Of a DNA stretch of 64,000 nucleotides, positions 1 to 12,017 are shown piece by piece. Under the pieces are notes generated by a model, which saw only the letters and a program-made list of their open reading frames with translations, searched no databases and was not told the DNA's origin. Within the stretch, counting starts at the first letter, position 1. Each line of letters opens with the position of its first letter. This DNA is from Limnanthes douglasii subsp. nivea. Its lineage: Eukaryota > Streptophyta > Magnoliopsida > Brassicales > Limnanthaceae. The DNA lies in NCBI GenBank assembly GCA_036936605.1, contig JAUPFV010000004.1, positions 288,528,009 through 288,592,008 on the forward strand. Direction: 5' to 3'. The translations under genes were made by a program, and so were the position numbers.

Positions 1-912
1 CTTTACATTTTCTGGGATCCCCCATTTTGTGTGCATTCGACCCAGGTCAGAAGTATGGATGAATGCATACTTGGTCTTCTGTAAGGCCAAGAGATATTTG
101 AGCTCAACTCTGTAGAAACACGGCCCCACCTTCTCTTCAAGACACTCCGGCAGGTCCGGATGCCTCAAGTACAGTTTTTCCTTGCCTTTTTTGGCAGCAG
201 CAGCATTTTCAGTCTGGCCGGAGGACTCAGACTCAAAAGGGGCCTCTTCAGCAGAGTCCTCCATTTTTTCCTCCATAATTGTTGAGGGAATGTCTGTGGT
301 AGTGGTCCGGGGAGGGTTAAAGCTTGGCTCAGCCTGGCTACCGGACTGCTGGCTTTCTGTGTTTCTTTGACTTCTTATCTCAGGCTGGGGCTCAGAGGTA
401 GAAGTCTCTCTTGGAGGTACCGGACTGCTGGCATCCAGACCAGATGGCCTTTCTCGGGGAGCACTTATGGGCACTCCAGACCCAGAGCCACTGTTTTTTG
501 CCCCCGATTTGGAGGGAGTATTCTTGGAAGCTAGCCCTTTGACTAGCCGGCTTGACCTTTTAACCACCAGTTTCTCCAGAGAGTGCTCTGTGTCGGACCC
601 CATTGCAATAAAAGGCAAAGTTTTCCTAACGCTTGTAACTGTGACTCCTGGCTCAACAGCAGGTACTGACTCCTGAGCTGAGGAACCAGAGACTATGGGC
701 GAAAGGGCGGATTGAAAGAGTTTTTTGGGCCTAGTACCTTTGGAGGAAGATGAGCCTCGATTTGACTCAGTAACAGAGGCAACTGGTTTATCAACGGGTG
801 ATGAAGGTAGCCCTGCTGCTATTCGTCTCTCCTTCTCAACTTTTTGTGCTCTTTCCAACTCTGAAAGATTGAGCCACCCACCTTTGATCAGTGTTGTTCT
901 TGCTGTAAACAT
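1..912 (-). CDS. Antisense ORF (aORF) of Tat retrotransposon i, N-terminal part, runs off left edge
   Basis: The minus strand from the ATG at 912 to base 1 is open for 304 codons with no stop, so the protein continues beyond the window. The N-terminus carries WLNLS followed by a charged stretch (ERAQKVEKERR). A long Ser/Pro/Glu-rich segment contains the motif FIAMGSD. The visible end (FIHTSDLGRMHTKWGIPENV) resembles the start of the plant 'putative gypsy-type transposon' domain (Transposase_28-like), which I recall from the family rather than having searched. WxNxS and FIAMG-D recur in the antisense ORFs of elements ii, iv and v. A PPT and a plus-oriented LTR follow on the right, so the ORF is antisense to its element, as in Tat elements. 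The function of this protein is unknown. No lesion is visible. Confidence 0.72.
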   Translation of the reverse strand, partial: MFTARTTLIKGGWLNLSELERAQKVEKERRIAAGLPSSPVDKPVASVTESNRGSSSSKGTRPKKLFQSALSPIVSGSSAQESVPAVEPGVTVTSVRKTLPFIAMGSDTEHSLEKLVVKRSSRLVKGLASKNTPSKSGAKNSGSGSGVPISAPRERPSGLDASSPVPPRETSTSEPQPEIRSQRNTESQQSGSQAEPSFNPPRTTTTDIPSTIMEEKMEDSAEEAPFESESSGQTENAAAAKKGKEKLYLRHPDLPECLEEKVGPCFYRVELKYLLALQKTKYAFIHTSDLGRMHTKWGIPENVK

Positions 913-1010
913 AAACTACCCAGAAAACCTTTGCTCTAGAGAGAGAAAGCTCTGAGTAAAATTGCAGAGTGAATGTGAAAGAGTTGGTAAAACAGTGGAA
1001 AATGAGTTTG

Positions 1011-1020
1011 AATTTATAGT
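1011..1020 (-). promoter_or_regulatory. TATA box of the antisense ORF, element i
   Basis: On the minus strand ACTATAAATT lies about 100 bp upstream of the ATG at 912. The leader between them contains the CTCTCTCTAGAG tract seen after the TATA boxes of the other antisense ORFs. It is likely a dedicated antisense promoter within the retrotransposon; transcription has not been shown. Confidence 0.55.
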
Positions 1021-1348
1021 AAATCTGAAAAAAGGAGTTGATTCCTAGGAGAATTCGAAAAGTTTGGCAATGATTAAAAGACGGCGCTGATGCCATTACT
1101 TGTAATTAAAGAGGTTACTTGTTGAAGAAGGTGGTGCGAAGTTCAAGGTGAAAATACGGCTGGAATAATCAATCAGAGAGTGACACGTTGTCCCACTAAC
1201 TCTGACAAAAACCGTTTTGAATTCGTAAAAGCTTAATCTGTCCGGGTATACCCATAGGTCTGTCCGGATTGAAAACCACTTCTGACGTCGGACTGTTTTT
1301 CAGTTCTTTGACAAGAATACTTGCTCAAACACCTAAAAAAGGGGCTCC

Positions 1349-1827
1349 TGATGAGTCCGAATTCAGCATGCTTCCCGAACAAGGGCAAATCGGTCTAGTC
1401 TCTCCGAATACCGGACAGGTTACATGGACAGGGATCGGACAGGTCACTTGGACCGCGGACAGATTTCTGTGAACACTGTGAACTTAAAGCTGTTCGAACT
1501 ATGACAAAAGTACTAAAAAACCTAAACACTTCTTGACTAAGCTACTTGCTCTCCTACTTAGAGCTCATGGGGTCCTTTGAACATGACCCGGGTCCATTAA
1601 ACATGACCTGAAAGCCCATAAGGGCCCAAACATTACACTATAAATACCCAACCACCTGCATTAACTATGGGTAATGAGAATTAACTGCTACCAAGCTGCT
1701 TAATCATCTCTCTACTCTAACTGTTAAACACCCACATACCACCGTTAAAACACCCACACACCACCTTAAAACTACACTTGAAATTACCAGCCTACCCTCG
1801 GGCAATTATTATCCTCACCAGTAATCA
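1349..1827 (+). repeat. 3' LTR of Tat element i
   Basis: A purine-rich tract (AAAAAAGGGGCTCC, about 1,335-1,348) is followed at once by TGATGAGTCCG, the layout of a polypurine tract and LTR start. The same arrangement precedes the LTRs of elements iv and v. A TATA box (ACTATAAATACCC) lies near 1,635-1,650, giving a promoter in plus orientation, opposite to the antisense ORF. The LTR probably ends at TAATCA near 1,827. The 5' LTR and gag-pol would lie outside the window to the left. The end is approximate because there is no second LTR to compare. Confidence 0.6.
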
Positions 1828-2932
<1,105 letters not shown>

Positions 2933-3278
2933 TGTTTGAAGAATTATAAAAATATCAATGTTGATGAGTGATTATTTGTAATCACTTTAGTAAACAAGAG
3001 AATAAAGTTTTAGAGAGAGAAATTGATTCTAGAGAGAGAAATCAAAGTACACAAATGTTCTAACTCAAAAATCCAACCCCTTTATTAGTTCAGCTTTGGC
3101 ATTTATATAGAGACGCAAAGACTTCGCTTACAACTGAAAGCAGTTACATAACTAGGGCTAATCACACTTTAGTCCTTGACTAAAATACATAATTCTAAAT
3201 TCCTCCTCTAACTTTACCATGTGCTATACAACGTTTTATTATTTACATTTTAGTCTCTAGATTTCTAATTCCTTATCG
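2933..3278 (-). repeat. 3' LTR of Tat element ii
   Basis: On the minus strand a G-rich tract (AAGGGGGGTAC) precedes CGATAAGG at 3,278. This is close to the PPT plus TGATAAGG start of elements iv and v, with the first T changed to C. A minus-strand TATA box (CTATATAAAT, 3,101-3,110) is followed by CTCTCT-rich sequence as in related LTRs. The LTR plausibly ends in ...TTCAAACA at 2,933. The 5' partner is not present. Confidence 0.55.
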
Positions 3279-3640
3279 GTACCCCCCTTAGTTCTCATGT
3301 AAATAAATGAATGAGTACTAATTAACTTCAGATCTAAGCAAAAAGGAGATGATAATTTCCTCGTCCATAATCCGAAGTTGATCAATCATTTTGTTACATC
3401 ATTATTCGTTCCGAACACATCGAAATATATCCACAGATTATCATCCTCTCATATCTAGATTCGAAGCAAGGTTAATAATCCTAGGTACCAAACCTATTTC
3501 TCAACAAATCACGACCCTACATATGTTAAGCCTACACCTAGGTCTTTAGCGTACCAGGTGTCGAACCCTTATCCAGGCAACTGTTTCATATTCGGCACTA
3601 TCAACAAAAACCTTTTCCAATTTTGAACACGTCTTTTATA

Positions 3641-3651
3641 CTCCTATAAAT
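3641..3651 (+). promoter_or_regulatory. TATA box of the antisense ORF, element ii
   Basis: CTCCTATAAAT is followed by a leader with GAGAGAAAGAAAAG. The same core (CTCCTATAAAT) stands before the antisense ORF of element v at 51,604, and close variants precede those of i and iii. Confidence 0.55.
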
Positions 3652-3669
3652 TCCTTTGCAATTCATTTT

Positions 3670-6600
3670 TTGATCCATAAACAAAAATCCTTGAGAGAGA
3701 AAGAAAAGAAAACCTCTAAACTCCTTTGCTACCTTCACCGGTTTCTTCAAACTTACTGGCTACCTTTACCAGAAAATTCATATTTTCCGATCAACCTTCC
3801 GCAGCTTTATGAGAAAAAGCGCCCAAAATCTAGAAGATCGAATGCTAGAATACCCAAAGAACCTAAATCTCCAAAATCAGACAACAACATCTTCGAAGCT
3901 TACAGTTATTTCTGCATCAGCGAAAGAGAAGAAGAATATAGAGCTGGTGGGTTAATAAGCAACGCTCCTCTTGGAACATCCAAAGAGGCCATTTATTACG
4001 ATAATTTTGATCGTTCTAAAGTTCCTGTATTTTCTCTTCCGCCTATTACAGAAAAAAGTGAGTCTTCAAAAACTCGTTCATCAAGAGCACCTCGAATCTC
4101 ACCTTCTCTTACTAAATTATCACCTCGAATTAGTTGTGAAGTAAGTAGATCTTCTTCAAAACAATCTGAAGCAACCCCTTCATCAACTTGTCCCTCTCGA
4201 TCTCCTAGAAAAAGAACTTTTATAGCTATGGGAAACGATGCTGATGTTACGTCAAATCCATCTACCAAATCTCCTCCTCCCGAGGAAAATGTTGAGACAA
4301 CCGTATTATCTCAACAAAGTCCCTCGAACAATCCTCCTCAACCGAGAGACGAAGCATCAGAAACGAAAGCTAATTCTGAAGCTACTCAGTCAAAAAATGA
4401 AGCTGATACTGAGGAGTAGGCTTCAAAAGAAACATAAAATGCTGCACAAAAGGAAATCCTTAGACCTAGAGAAAAGAAAGCTCTTATTATCATCTCTGAA
4501 GAGGAAAGTGCGGCAATTGGTGAAAATTTAAGAACACTTGATGGAAATTGCGTTGTGGCTCTAAATATGCGTTTCATACATATATTATGAGGAGAGCCAA
4601 ACTAGTGATTTGAAGAAGCAATGGGGAATGGAGACAATATTACACTTTGTCTTCCCAAAAAAGAAGAAACACCCCTAGACTACAGATAGACGAGCTGGTT
4701 GTTTACCCTGAAATAATCAACCAGGGGCTTCGATTCCCACTAGAACCCTATGATAGTGGATTACTTCAAACTCCTAAATTTCCGTCAGACCCAAGCAACA
4801 CCAAACCAGTGGTTTACGCTTCTTCCATAATCATGACTTCTCGATTATCCAAAATCCCCATCTGCATCGAAGTTTTCATATCTCTAACCAAATTGTCAAA
4901 GGGACCAGTACTTTCGTTCTACTATCTTACTTTGGATGACGACTTAAAAATCATCGAAGATCTCCTCAAAGTAGATAAATTTTGGAAGTAAAAATTAATC
5001 TTTATTTCAGGAGCATGGGAAAATGGTAAAGTCATATCTGAAGCCAACCCATCAAGATCGGACCTCGTCAAGAGGAGTAACCGTAAGTCTCTTGTTATTA
5101 TTTTTCTGAATTAAAACTCCAACTACTATTATCCTGATTCATTATTAATTTATATACTCTGAACATAAATTTCGAGGAGTTATACCATTCCATGAGAAAA
5201 AGCCAAAGAAATTTTCAAGAAAATCTTGCTGTTTGGGCTGAAAAATAATGGAATATCGCGTTCCATACAGGCTTCGAACCCATTAATTTCCTTAAAAGTC
5301 AGTTATTTTTTAGCACCCCTGGAGCCTTTCCTCCAAAAACTTGATGCTGCCTCCCAATCCTCGACAAGTCGTGAAGAGGTTGGTGCATACCGATTGCAAA
5401 GTGTTCTTACCAATCCGTAATAGATCAGACAACCATCTTTCCAAGAAAAAGAAGGCGAAAAAGAATAAAAAGACAAGTACCCTTTCAACAGATCCAAAGC
5501 CAAAAAGTTCAAAATGAATAACAAGAAAAAACACACCATCCACCATCGAAGAAGGAACAGAAGAAGGACCTTCTCCAAAAAAGATGAAAACTGTTGCTTC
5601 CTCGAAAAAGAAAAACGCCACTAGAGCTAGCCCCCAGAAAAGAGCACAAAAGAAAGTAGTGGAGGTTGTTGAAGAAGTGTTGTCCGATGATAATGAATTT
5701 ATAGTTGCAAATAATCAACAAAGTGGTCAAAACAAAAATAAAGATAACGCTGCAAATGTCATCAATCAGCAACAGTATACTGTCGTTGTAGAAGATAACC
5801 AAGGTGCTGACCATTTCGACCCTGATAGTTTCATTAACTTCGATGAATCAGAAGAGCTTGTTGACAAAGAGGATCGTGTTTTTCAAGAGATATAAACTCA
5901 TCTACATAAATTTGGTAGGATATCTGCACCCGCTGCCTCTGAAAGCCGCATCTTCTAAAGTTACTTCTCCTACAACATCTTTATATCTCATTCCTCGGCC
6001 TAGCCCAAAAATCTTTCCTCCCGAGAAGCCCTCCGAAGAAGTCATAGTTGCTCTTCTTCCGTTTTCCGATCTTAATACTACTACAAAAAGTCTTATTCAA
6101 GAAATCGAAGCCTCTCAAAGTCACCTGAAAGATATGGCTGAAGATATGGTTCGCTAGAAAAATGATGTCGAAGCTGAGAAACAGTTGAAATAATATTTTA
6201 GTGATCACATAAAAGATCAGTGTCATAGATTCCAGATGGCGAGGTCTGAATGTCTCCGACGACTTCTTCATGTTATAAAGTATCTCTGATAGCTGCATCG
6301 TATCGAAAGGGAAGAACTTAAAACCAAACTCACAACCACGCATTAGAGAAAAATTGACCAACTCAAGGCTAAACACCTTGAAGACTTAGCTGCTGAAAAG
6401 AAGAAATTCGATAACCTTTAAACATCTTTTAGCAAGAGTAAAGCAGAAAAGAACAACTTAACCGATGAGATGACTACTCTCAATAACTTTAAAAATGAAA
6501 AACAACTTGTTGTTATTGCTGCTAAAGATGAGTGCACCAAAGATAAGTTTGCAACTATTAGTAGTGGCAAAGAAGAAAAAACTATTTACACTTCTTTGAG

Positions 6601-6750
6601 AGATTTACGCCACATACCCTAAGATAAATCTTTCCTGCTTTTGGAATGAAATTCCCATCGAAAGGCACCCCAGCAAAGCCTTCGATCCTATCCCAAGTTC
6701 TTTGTTTAGAAAATGATTCATATGAAGATGACTCTGAAGGCAAATAACTT
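3670..6750 (+). pseudogene. Antisense ORF of Tat element ii, decayed
   Basis: The first segment (to 4,419) is open for 249 codons. It is rich in Ser, Pro and Glu and carries FIAMGND, the motif shared with elements i and v. Downstream, with frame changes, come residues like SDLKKQWGM, VYPEIINQGLRFPL (4,690-4,740) and SRLSKI (4,832-4,850). The last two match the start and middle of the Transposase_28-like 'gypsy-type transposon' domain; SRLSKI recurs in the antisense ORF of element iii. A basic/acidic linker (5,584-5,895) and coiled-coil-like sequence (6,060-6,600) follow. Stop codons at 4,419, 4,989 and later break the frame. The true start is uncertain, since the first ATG-initiated segments lie further in. 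Biological role unknown. Confidence 0.65.
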
Positions 6751-6954
6751 TACTATCTTTTGAACTTTTATTACCTTTTTGTATTTTTCATATCAGTACT
6801 ATAACTCTTGTACCCATCAAATTATTCTGAATGGCAAAGGTTTTTACTTACACTTTATATTTTTCATTAAGTTATGTTCAAGGTTAATCTTTGTTTATAT
6901 TAATTATTCGAGGTAAAAATATAATAAAATAATTTTAAATAACCATTTCAATGT

Positions 6955-7143
6955 GTAACGCTTCGAATATTATAGTGCATTGAATGAACTTAGCACATCG
7001 AAAACCATAGTACGTTTAATAAACGTAGCACTTCAAACACCATAGTGCATTTATTGAACGTAGCACTTCGAACATAATAGTGCGTTTATTGAACGTAACA
7101 CTTTGAACATAATAGAGTGATTAATGAACGTAACACTTCAAAT
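6955..7143 (+). repeat. 35-bp tandem repeat, about five copies
   Basis: Units of the type GTAGCACTTCGAACATAATA plus 15 more bases repeat about five times with moderate divergence. The array lies between the integrase end and the antisense ORF of element ii. Element iii has a different 60-bp array at the matching place. Confidence 0.8.
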
Positions 7144-7329
7144 ATGGTTGTTTCTTTGAAAAGTGTATTCAACACTTTGGAATATTCTACTCTTGGTCAA
7201 CCTCAAAGATGATCAGTCTTTGATCAATTACCAAAATAGTTTAAATAAACACTTGTAAACAACCATTGGCCAAAAAATGCATTTTGTTGATAATTTTAAA
7301 TATGTACATAACGTCTCGTTTAAACCTCC

Positions 7330-8146
7330 ATGGGCCAACAGGGTAGGAAAGAGTGTGCTGATTATCAATCAAAGGAAACAAATTCAAGATACAACATAAC
7401 TATTCCCAATACAACTTCAGATGTTGTATACTCCATGGATGACGAAGCATCCTCCCCTGATTATCACAAAAGAGATAAGAACTTGGCTTTATCCTTTCAA
7501 CAACCATATAAGGTCCTTCCCAATTCGGGGCCATTTTGTCAAGGCTCTTCTCCTTAGTATATAAGAACACGTTTCTTAACACTTTATCCCCTACTTTAAA
7601 CTCTCTTATTTTTACCCTCGAATTGTACTTATTCCTCATAAGAGTTTGATAATGGATTACATTTAAATGAGCTCGAAATCTTTTCTCATCAATCAAATCC
7701 AAACTTGATCTTTTAGCTTCGTCATTGGATTCTTCAGAATATTGAGTTATTTTAAAAGATGACGACGTAGATTCCACAGGGCTAACAACATTCGTCCCAT
7801 ATGCTAAGGTAAAAGGAGTTTCTTTAGTAGCTTCCCTATGAGTTGTTCGATAAGCCCAAAGCACCTCTTGCAAATAATTGGGCCACTTTTCTGCCGCCCC
7901 AGTTAAATTCTTCTTCAAACCTTCTAAAATAGACATGTTTGTCACCTCTACTTGTCCATTTTCTTGGGGTTCATATGGTATTGAACAACATTACTTAATT
8001 CTTTTCGAAGCGTATAACGAAACCATTTCTTTATTATTAAATTGAGGACCATTATCCGTAGTAATTGTTCGAGACACTCTAAAACAACAACAAATACTGT
8101 TTATAATGAATTTATTCACATATTTCACTTTCGTTCCAGACAACGG
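7330..8146 (-). pseudogene. Integrase, C-terminal half, Tat element ii
   Basis: The minus-strand frame 7,945-7,400 (181 codons) reads a typical Ty3/gypsy integrase end: WAYRTTHREATKETPF, FKVGDKVLR, WEGPYMVVE and HLKLYW. Just upstream, QENGQVEVTN supplies the catalytic Glu region and TDNGPQFNN the second Asp. A TAA stop sits between these two in this copy. The 177 bp at 7,970-8,146 are repeated at 13,803-13,979, where that codon is CAA. The ORF would join the upstream half now displaced to 13,803-14,063. Confidence 0.88.
7970..8146. repeat. 177-bp direct repeat, left copy
   Basis: This is nearly identical (about six differences) and equal in length to 13,803-13,979. It encodes part of the element ii integrase around TDNG. 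It ends three bases (ATT) before the Athila LTR. It is far longer than the 5-bp target duplication expected for an LTR retrotransposon. Confidence 0.93.
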
Positions 8147-8422
8147 ATTTGATAAGTGCATTTCATATCACTTATTACGCTTCCATTATTCTTAAATTCG
8201 TCATCGGTTCTCAAATATTCGTTGAGTTTTAACGTATTTTTCCAGTATTCTTAAAGACGCTTGTGCCGCGGGTAAATTGTGATAATATTAATAAATTTGG
8301 GGTTGAAATTGAAGAAACTGGAAAATTAATGTACTTGAGGGCAATTTTGGAACAGTTGAAAACAAAGAAAAATATATTGATGCTTGAAAAAATATATTTA
8401 TGTTGAAAAAAATAAATATTAA

Positions 8423-8540
8423 TGCTTGAAATATATTAAGACGAGTGATTTTCCAAAAAAATATATATTAATGCTTGAAATATATTATGACGAGTGATTT
8501 TCCAAAAAAATATATATTAATGCTTGAAAAATATATTAAT
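8423..8540 (+). repeat. 49-bp tandem repeat in Athila LTR
   Basis: Two nearly identical 49-bp units (8,423-8,471 and 8,472-8,520) start TGCTTGAAATATATTA and contain ACGAGTGATTTTCC. A partial third unit follows at 8,521. Confidence 0.85.
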
Positions 8541-8762
8541 GTTGAAAAAAAAAGGAAAATATATTTTCTAAGATATTGTTTAAAATATTAAATTAAGAAG
8601 AAAATATTAAAGAAAAACATAAAAGGAAATTAATGCTGAATTAAGAAAAGAATGTTAGACTAATCCGAATATTTTATTTAGCTATATTGTTTAAAATAGT
8701 ATTTTATTTAACATAAATATTTACGATACGTAATTTAATTGTTTTCGGGTTTCAGCAGAGAT

Positions 8763-8770
8763 TATAAATA
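8763..8770 (+). promoter_or_regulatory. TATA box of Athila LTR
   Basis: TATAAATA sits in GATTATAAATAGAATAGAG, about 45 bp before the 38-bp repeats, a normal place for the LTR promoter. Confidence 0.6.
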
Positions 8771-8810
8771 GAATAGAGAAAAGAAGAAAAAGCGGAATTG
8801 TCTACTGACT

Positions 8811-8924
8811 CAATTGGCGACAGACTCGAAAAGCATATACAACTTACTCAATTGACGACAGACTCGAAAAGCATATACAATTGGTACAATTGGCGACAGA
8901 TTCGAAAAGCATATACAATTGGTG
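8811..8924 (+). repeat. 38-bp tandem repeat downstream of Athila TATA
   Basis: Three units start at 8,811, 8,849 and 8,887, each with CAATTGRCGACAGA and CGAAAAGCATATACAA. They lie just downstream of the TATA box and would be in the transcribed part of the LTR. Confidence 0.85.
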
Positions 8925-9930
8925 TCTGTTCGAATATAAAACAGAGAAGACAAAACGGGTTTAACAATTGATGGGTCCGTTTATAACAACTGGTGTGTGC
9001 CGATTTTGACGCCGAATTGAATTTCGATTAACACAGACGGCAATTGACGGCGAATTGACGTTGAGTTTATTTTTCGGTTTAATATTGTCTAAACTCTTCT
9101 TCGTTTATTTTTATTCTTATTTATATTCATCAAGCTATGTTAATTTTTAAGACCATGATGATGATGTGTTCGATTATGAACTAATCGTTGTCATGGAACC
9201 TTAGCGGATTTGTTTGAATAATATTTAGGGTTTATTGCTTAATTGATTTTTTGAGATATGTTTATCGGTTACCTAGTATGGTTGTGTTTTTTTTGTTAGA
9301 TGCGTCGCGAACATCTAGATTGTTTATCTTTAATGAATGCGAAAGTATATTTAAGGGTTTAGAACTTGCCATGCTAGCATAGGTTCTTGAATGATTCATA
9401 TTGTGATTGTTCATGATTCGTAATATGTCATTAACCATATCATATTACCCTATGTAATCGAAATAGGTAACTTGTGCTTAAAACCAATTGTACCTCAATT
9501 CATATAGACATATAGGATTGTCATGCATGCGGTGTCTGCTTAACTGCTATCTCTTTTGTGGTTGCTTAAGTGGTTTGGTTTACGTGTATTGAAAGGTAGC
9601 GTATTCTGATTTTGTGTTATCTGATTAGTAATCGTAGTTATCTTACATATTGATTAAGTATATTAATACTCTAAGTAAAATAAACAATGAAGTTAGGGTT
9701 CCATGTTTTCTCTCGCATAAGTAAAACTCATTAGATATTCTCGTTACTTGATTTGTTTAGTTACATTCATACTTTATTACTCGTTCAAGCATTAGTTTAA
9801 TAATCATACATTGTTGCATAAGTGAATTCTTGTCTTATACACCTAGTCTTCGTGGGAACGATCTTTCTTACTTATTACTTGCTACGATTTGACCGCGTAT
9901 ACTTGCGTGAGAAAAGGACTAACAAGTTTT

Positions 9931-9948
9931 TGGCGTCGTTGCCAGGGA
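9931..9948 (+). other. Primer binding site (tRNA-Asp type)
   Basis: TGGCGTCGTTGCCAGGGA begins six bases after the LTR end. It matches the complement of the plant tRNA-Asp 3' end except for C-to-T and G-to-A changes, the kind left by cytosine deamination. This PBS is characteristic of Athila. Confidence 0.85.
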
Positions 9949-10064
9949 CTCGGTGTTATTTGACAGTTTCATTGCTTATCAACAGGAGTCGTTATAAAAC
10001 TACTGATTTGATTCGGTTACTTTCTTTTTGTGTGTTTTCTTGTGCTTCAGGTACTTGAGCGTGT

Positions 10065-12017
10065 ATGCAAACACGGTCTCAAACTAGAGCACTAGTACAA
10101 AAGGAGCTTGAAGCACATCAAGGAACAAAGTTGATATTCGCAGATTCTGATACTAATTCTACAATGAGAGATCCAGCTCCAAAAGCACTCATGGAATACT
10201 CTCAACCAAAGATCATGGATATTCAGTCTAGCATTGTCAGACCCAATATCGCTGCGAATAATTTTGAGATTAAACCCAGCACTATTCAGATGATGCAGAA
10301 TTCTTGTCAGTTTGGGGGAGCTTCATCTGAGGATCCTAATATGCACATTATGACCTTCCTTGAAATCTGTGATACTTTCAAGTTCAACGGTGTTTCAGAT
10401 GATGCTATAAGATTGAGACTCTTCCCATTTTCTCTGAGGGACAAAGCTAAGAGCTGGTTACACTCTTTACCAGCAGGCTCGATCACTACTTGGGATATAC
10501 TAGCACATAAATTTCTCTCAAAATTCTTTCCTATGGCAAGAACAGCCGCCTTGAGGAATGCTATTACTCAGTTTTCTCAGTCATATGGTGAATCTTTAAG
10601 TGAAGCTTGGGAGCGTTACAAGGAGATGCTCAGAAAATGTCCTCATCATGGGATGCCTGATTGGTTAGTAATAAATTGCTTCTACAATGGGTTGGGTGCG
10701 CAAACAAGGCCCATGGTCGATGCTGCATCTGGGGGAGCCTTATTAACAAAAAGCTATGAGGAGGCTCATGAGCTCCTTGAGATGATGGCTGCTAATGAAT
10801 TCCAGAACCCTTCTCAGAGACAGTCACAACATAAAGTAGTTGGTATTCTTAACGTAGACACTGCCACTGATTTAGCAACTCAGCTTGAAGCTCTAAACAT
10901 GAAGGTAGATTCTTTGACTAAACTAGGGGTACAACATGTAGCTAGTGTGTGCGAGATTTGTGCTGGAGGGCATGACACTCAACAATGCCCAATCTCTACT
11001 GAGTCAGTGCAATTTGTGAGTAACTTTCAGAGGCAGAATCAACAACCAATCTCAAACACCTATCACCCAAGCAACAGAAATCATCCAAACTTCAGTTGGA
11101 GCAATAATCAACAAGGTAATCAGCATTATGGTGCTAAGCCATACGCTCCTCCTGGATTTCAGCAACAAGGGCAACAACATCAATCTCAACAATATGCCCC
11201 AAGACAACCTCAGAATCAACATCCTGACCCTTCTCAACATTCTGTGAGAGACTCTGAATTCGAAGAGATGAAGTTAATGATTAAAAGTCTGATGGTATCT
11301 CACAAGACCTTGGAAAATCAGATTGGGCAGATGGCCAGTAACATGATTGTTAGACCTCAGGGAGTTCTTCCTAGCAACACAGAACATAATCCAGGTAAAC
11401 GGGACAGCAAGGAGCAATGCCAAGCTATCACCTTGCGATCAGGAAAGGTTGCTGAGAACCCCACAATTGAACAAGAGGTGGATCCTGCTCAAAATCAGCC
11501 CTTATCTGAGGTTAATTCTGGTCAAGATCAGCCACCTAACAAGCCATCTCAGTCAGTTGTTGAGCCTACGATCTACCCTCCTCCACCTTTTCCGCAAAGG
11601 TTGCAGAAACAGAAGCTAGATGCTCAGTTTGGGAGATTTCTGGAGGTATTCAAGAAGCTACACATCAACATACCTTTTGTCGAAGCATTAGAGCAAATGC
11701 ATAGTTATGCCAAGTTCATGAAGGGAATTCTTTCGAAAAAGCTAAAGCTTGGAGATTTTGAGACAGTGACGCTCACTGAGGAATGCAGTGCGATCTTACA
11801 ACAAAAATTGCCTCCCAAACTCAAAGATCCAGGAAGCTTCACCATTCCTTGTTCAATCGGTAATCTAACTTTCAGTAAATGTTTATGCGATTTGGGAGCG
11901 AGCATTAATCTGATGCCCTATCTGTGTTTGAGAAACTTGGGCTACCTGAACCAAAACCGACTAATATCTCTTTGCAACTGGCTGATCGTTCTATTACATA
12001 TCCTCGTGGGATCGTAG
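10065..12017 (+). pseudogene. gag: Athila gag and start of protease
   Basis: The 650-codon frame begins MQTRSQTRA. The retrotransposon gag domain is clear at about residues 80-245 (LRLFPFSLRDKAKSWLHSLP; FLSKFFPMART; ERYKEMLRKCPHHGMPDW). A zinc knuckle follows (CEICAGGHDTQQC). A Gln-rich stretch and a segment around residues 510-560 (FPQRLQKQKLDAQFGRFLEV) precede the protease motif CDLGASINLMP. Directly after NLMPY the frame changes: one base has been lost near 11,920. The correct continuation is open in the next frame from 11,924. The last ~35 residues of this ORF are therefore out of frame. Confidence 0.92.

Larger units (their letters stand above)
8150..9924 (+). repeat. Athila 5' LTR
   Basis: It starts TGATAAGTGC and ends GACTAACA just before the PBS. 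The length (about 1,775 bp) and the start fit Athila LTRs. It contains a TATA box at 8,763 and two short tandem repeats. No 3' copy is present, so the ends rest on TG..CA and the PBS position. Confidence 0.82.

Noticed and set aside
836..1096. Minus-strand frame of 86 codons overlapping the antisense ORF start of element i
   Set aside because: It is in another frame, covers the TATA box and leader, and lacks the motifs shared among the antisense ORFs.
3996..4268. 90-codon minus-strand frame
   Set aside because: Shadow of the plus-strand antisense ORF, which has the motifs shared with i and v.
5303..5814. Phe-rich minus-strand frames of 90-103 codons
   Set aside because: They are reverse shadows of Lys/Glu-rich codons in the antisense ORF of element ii.
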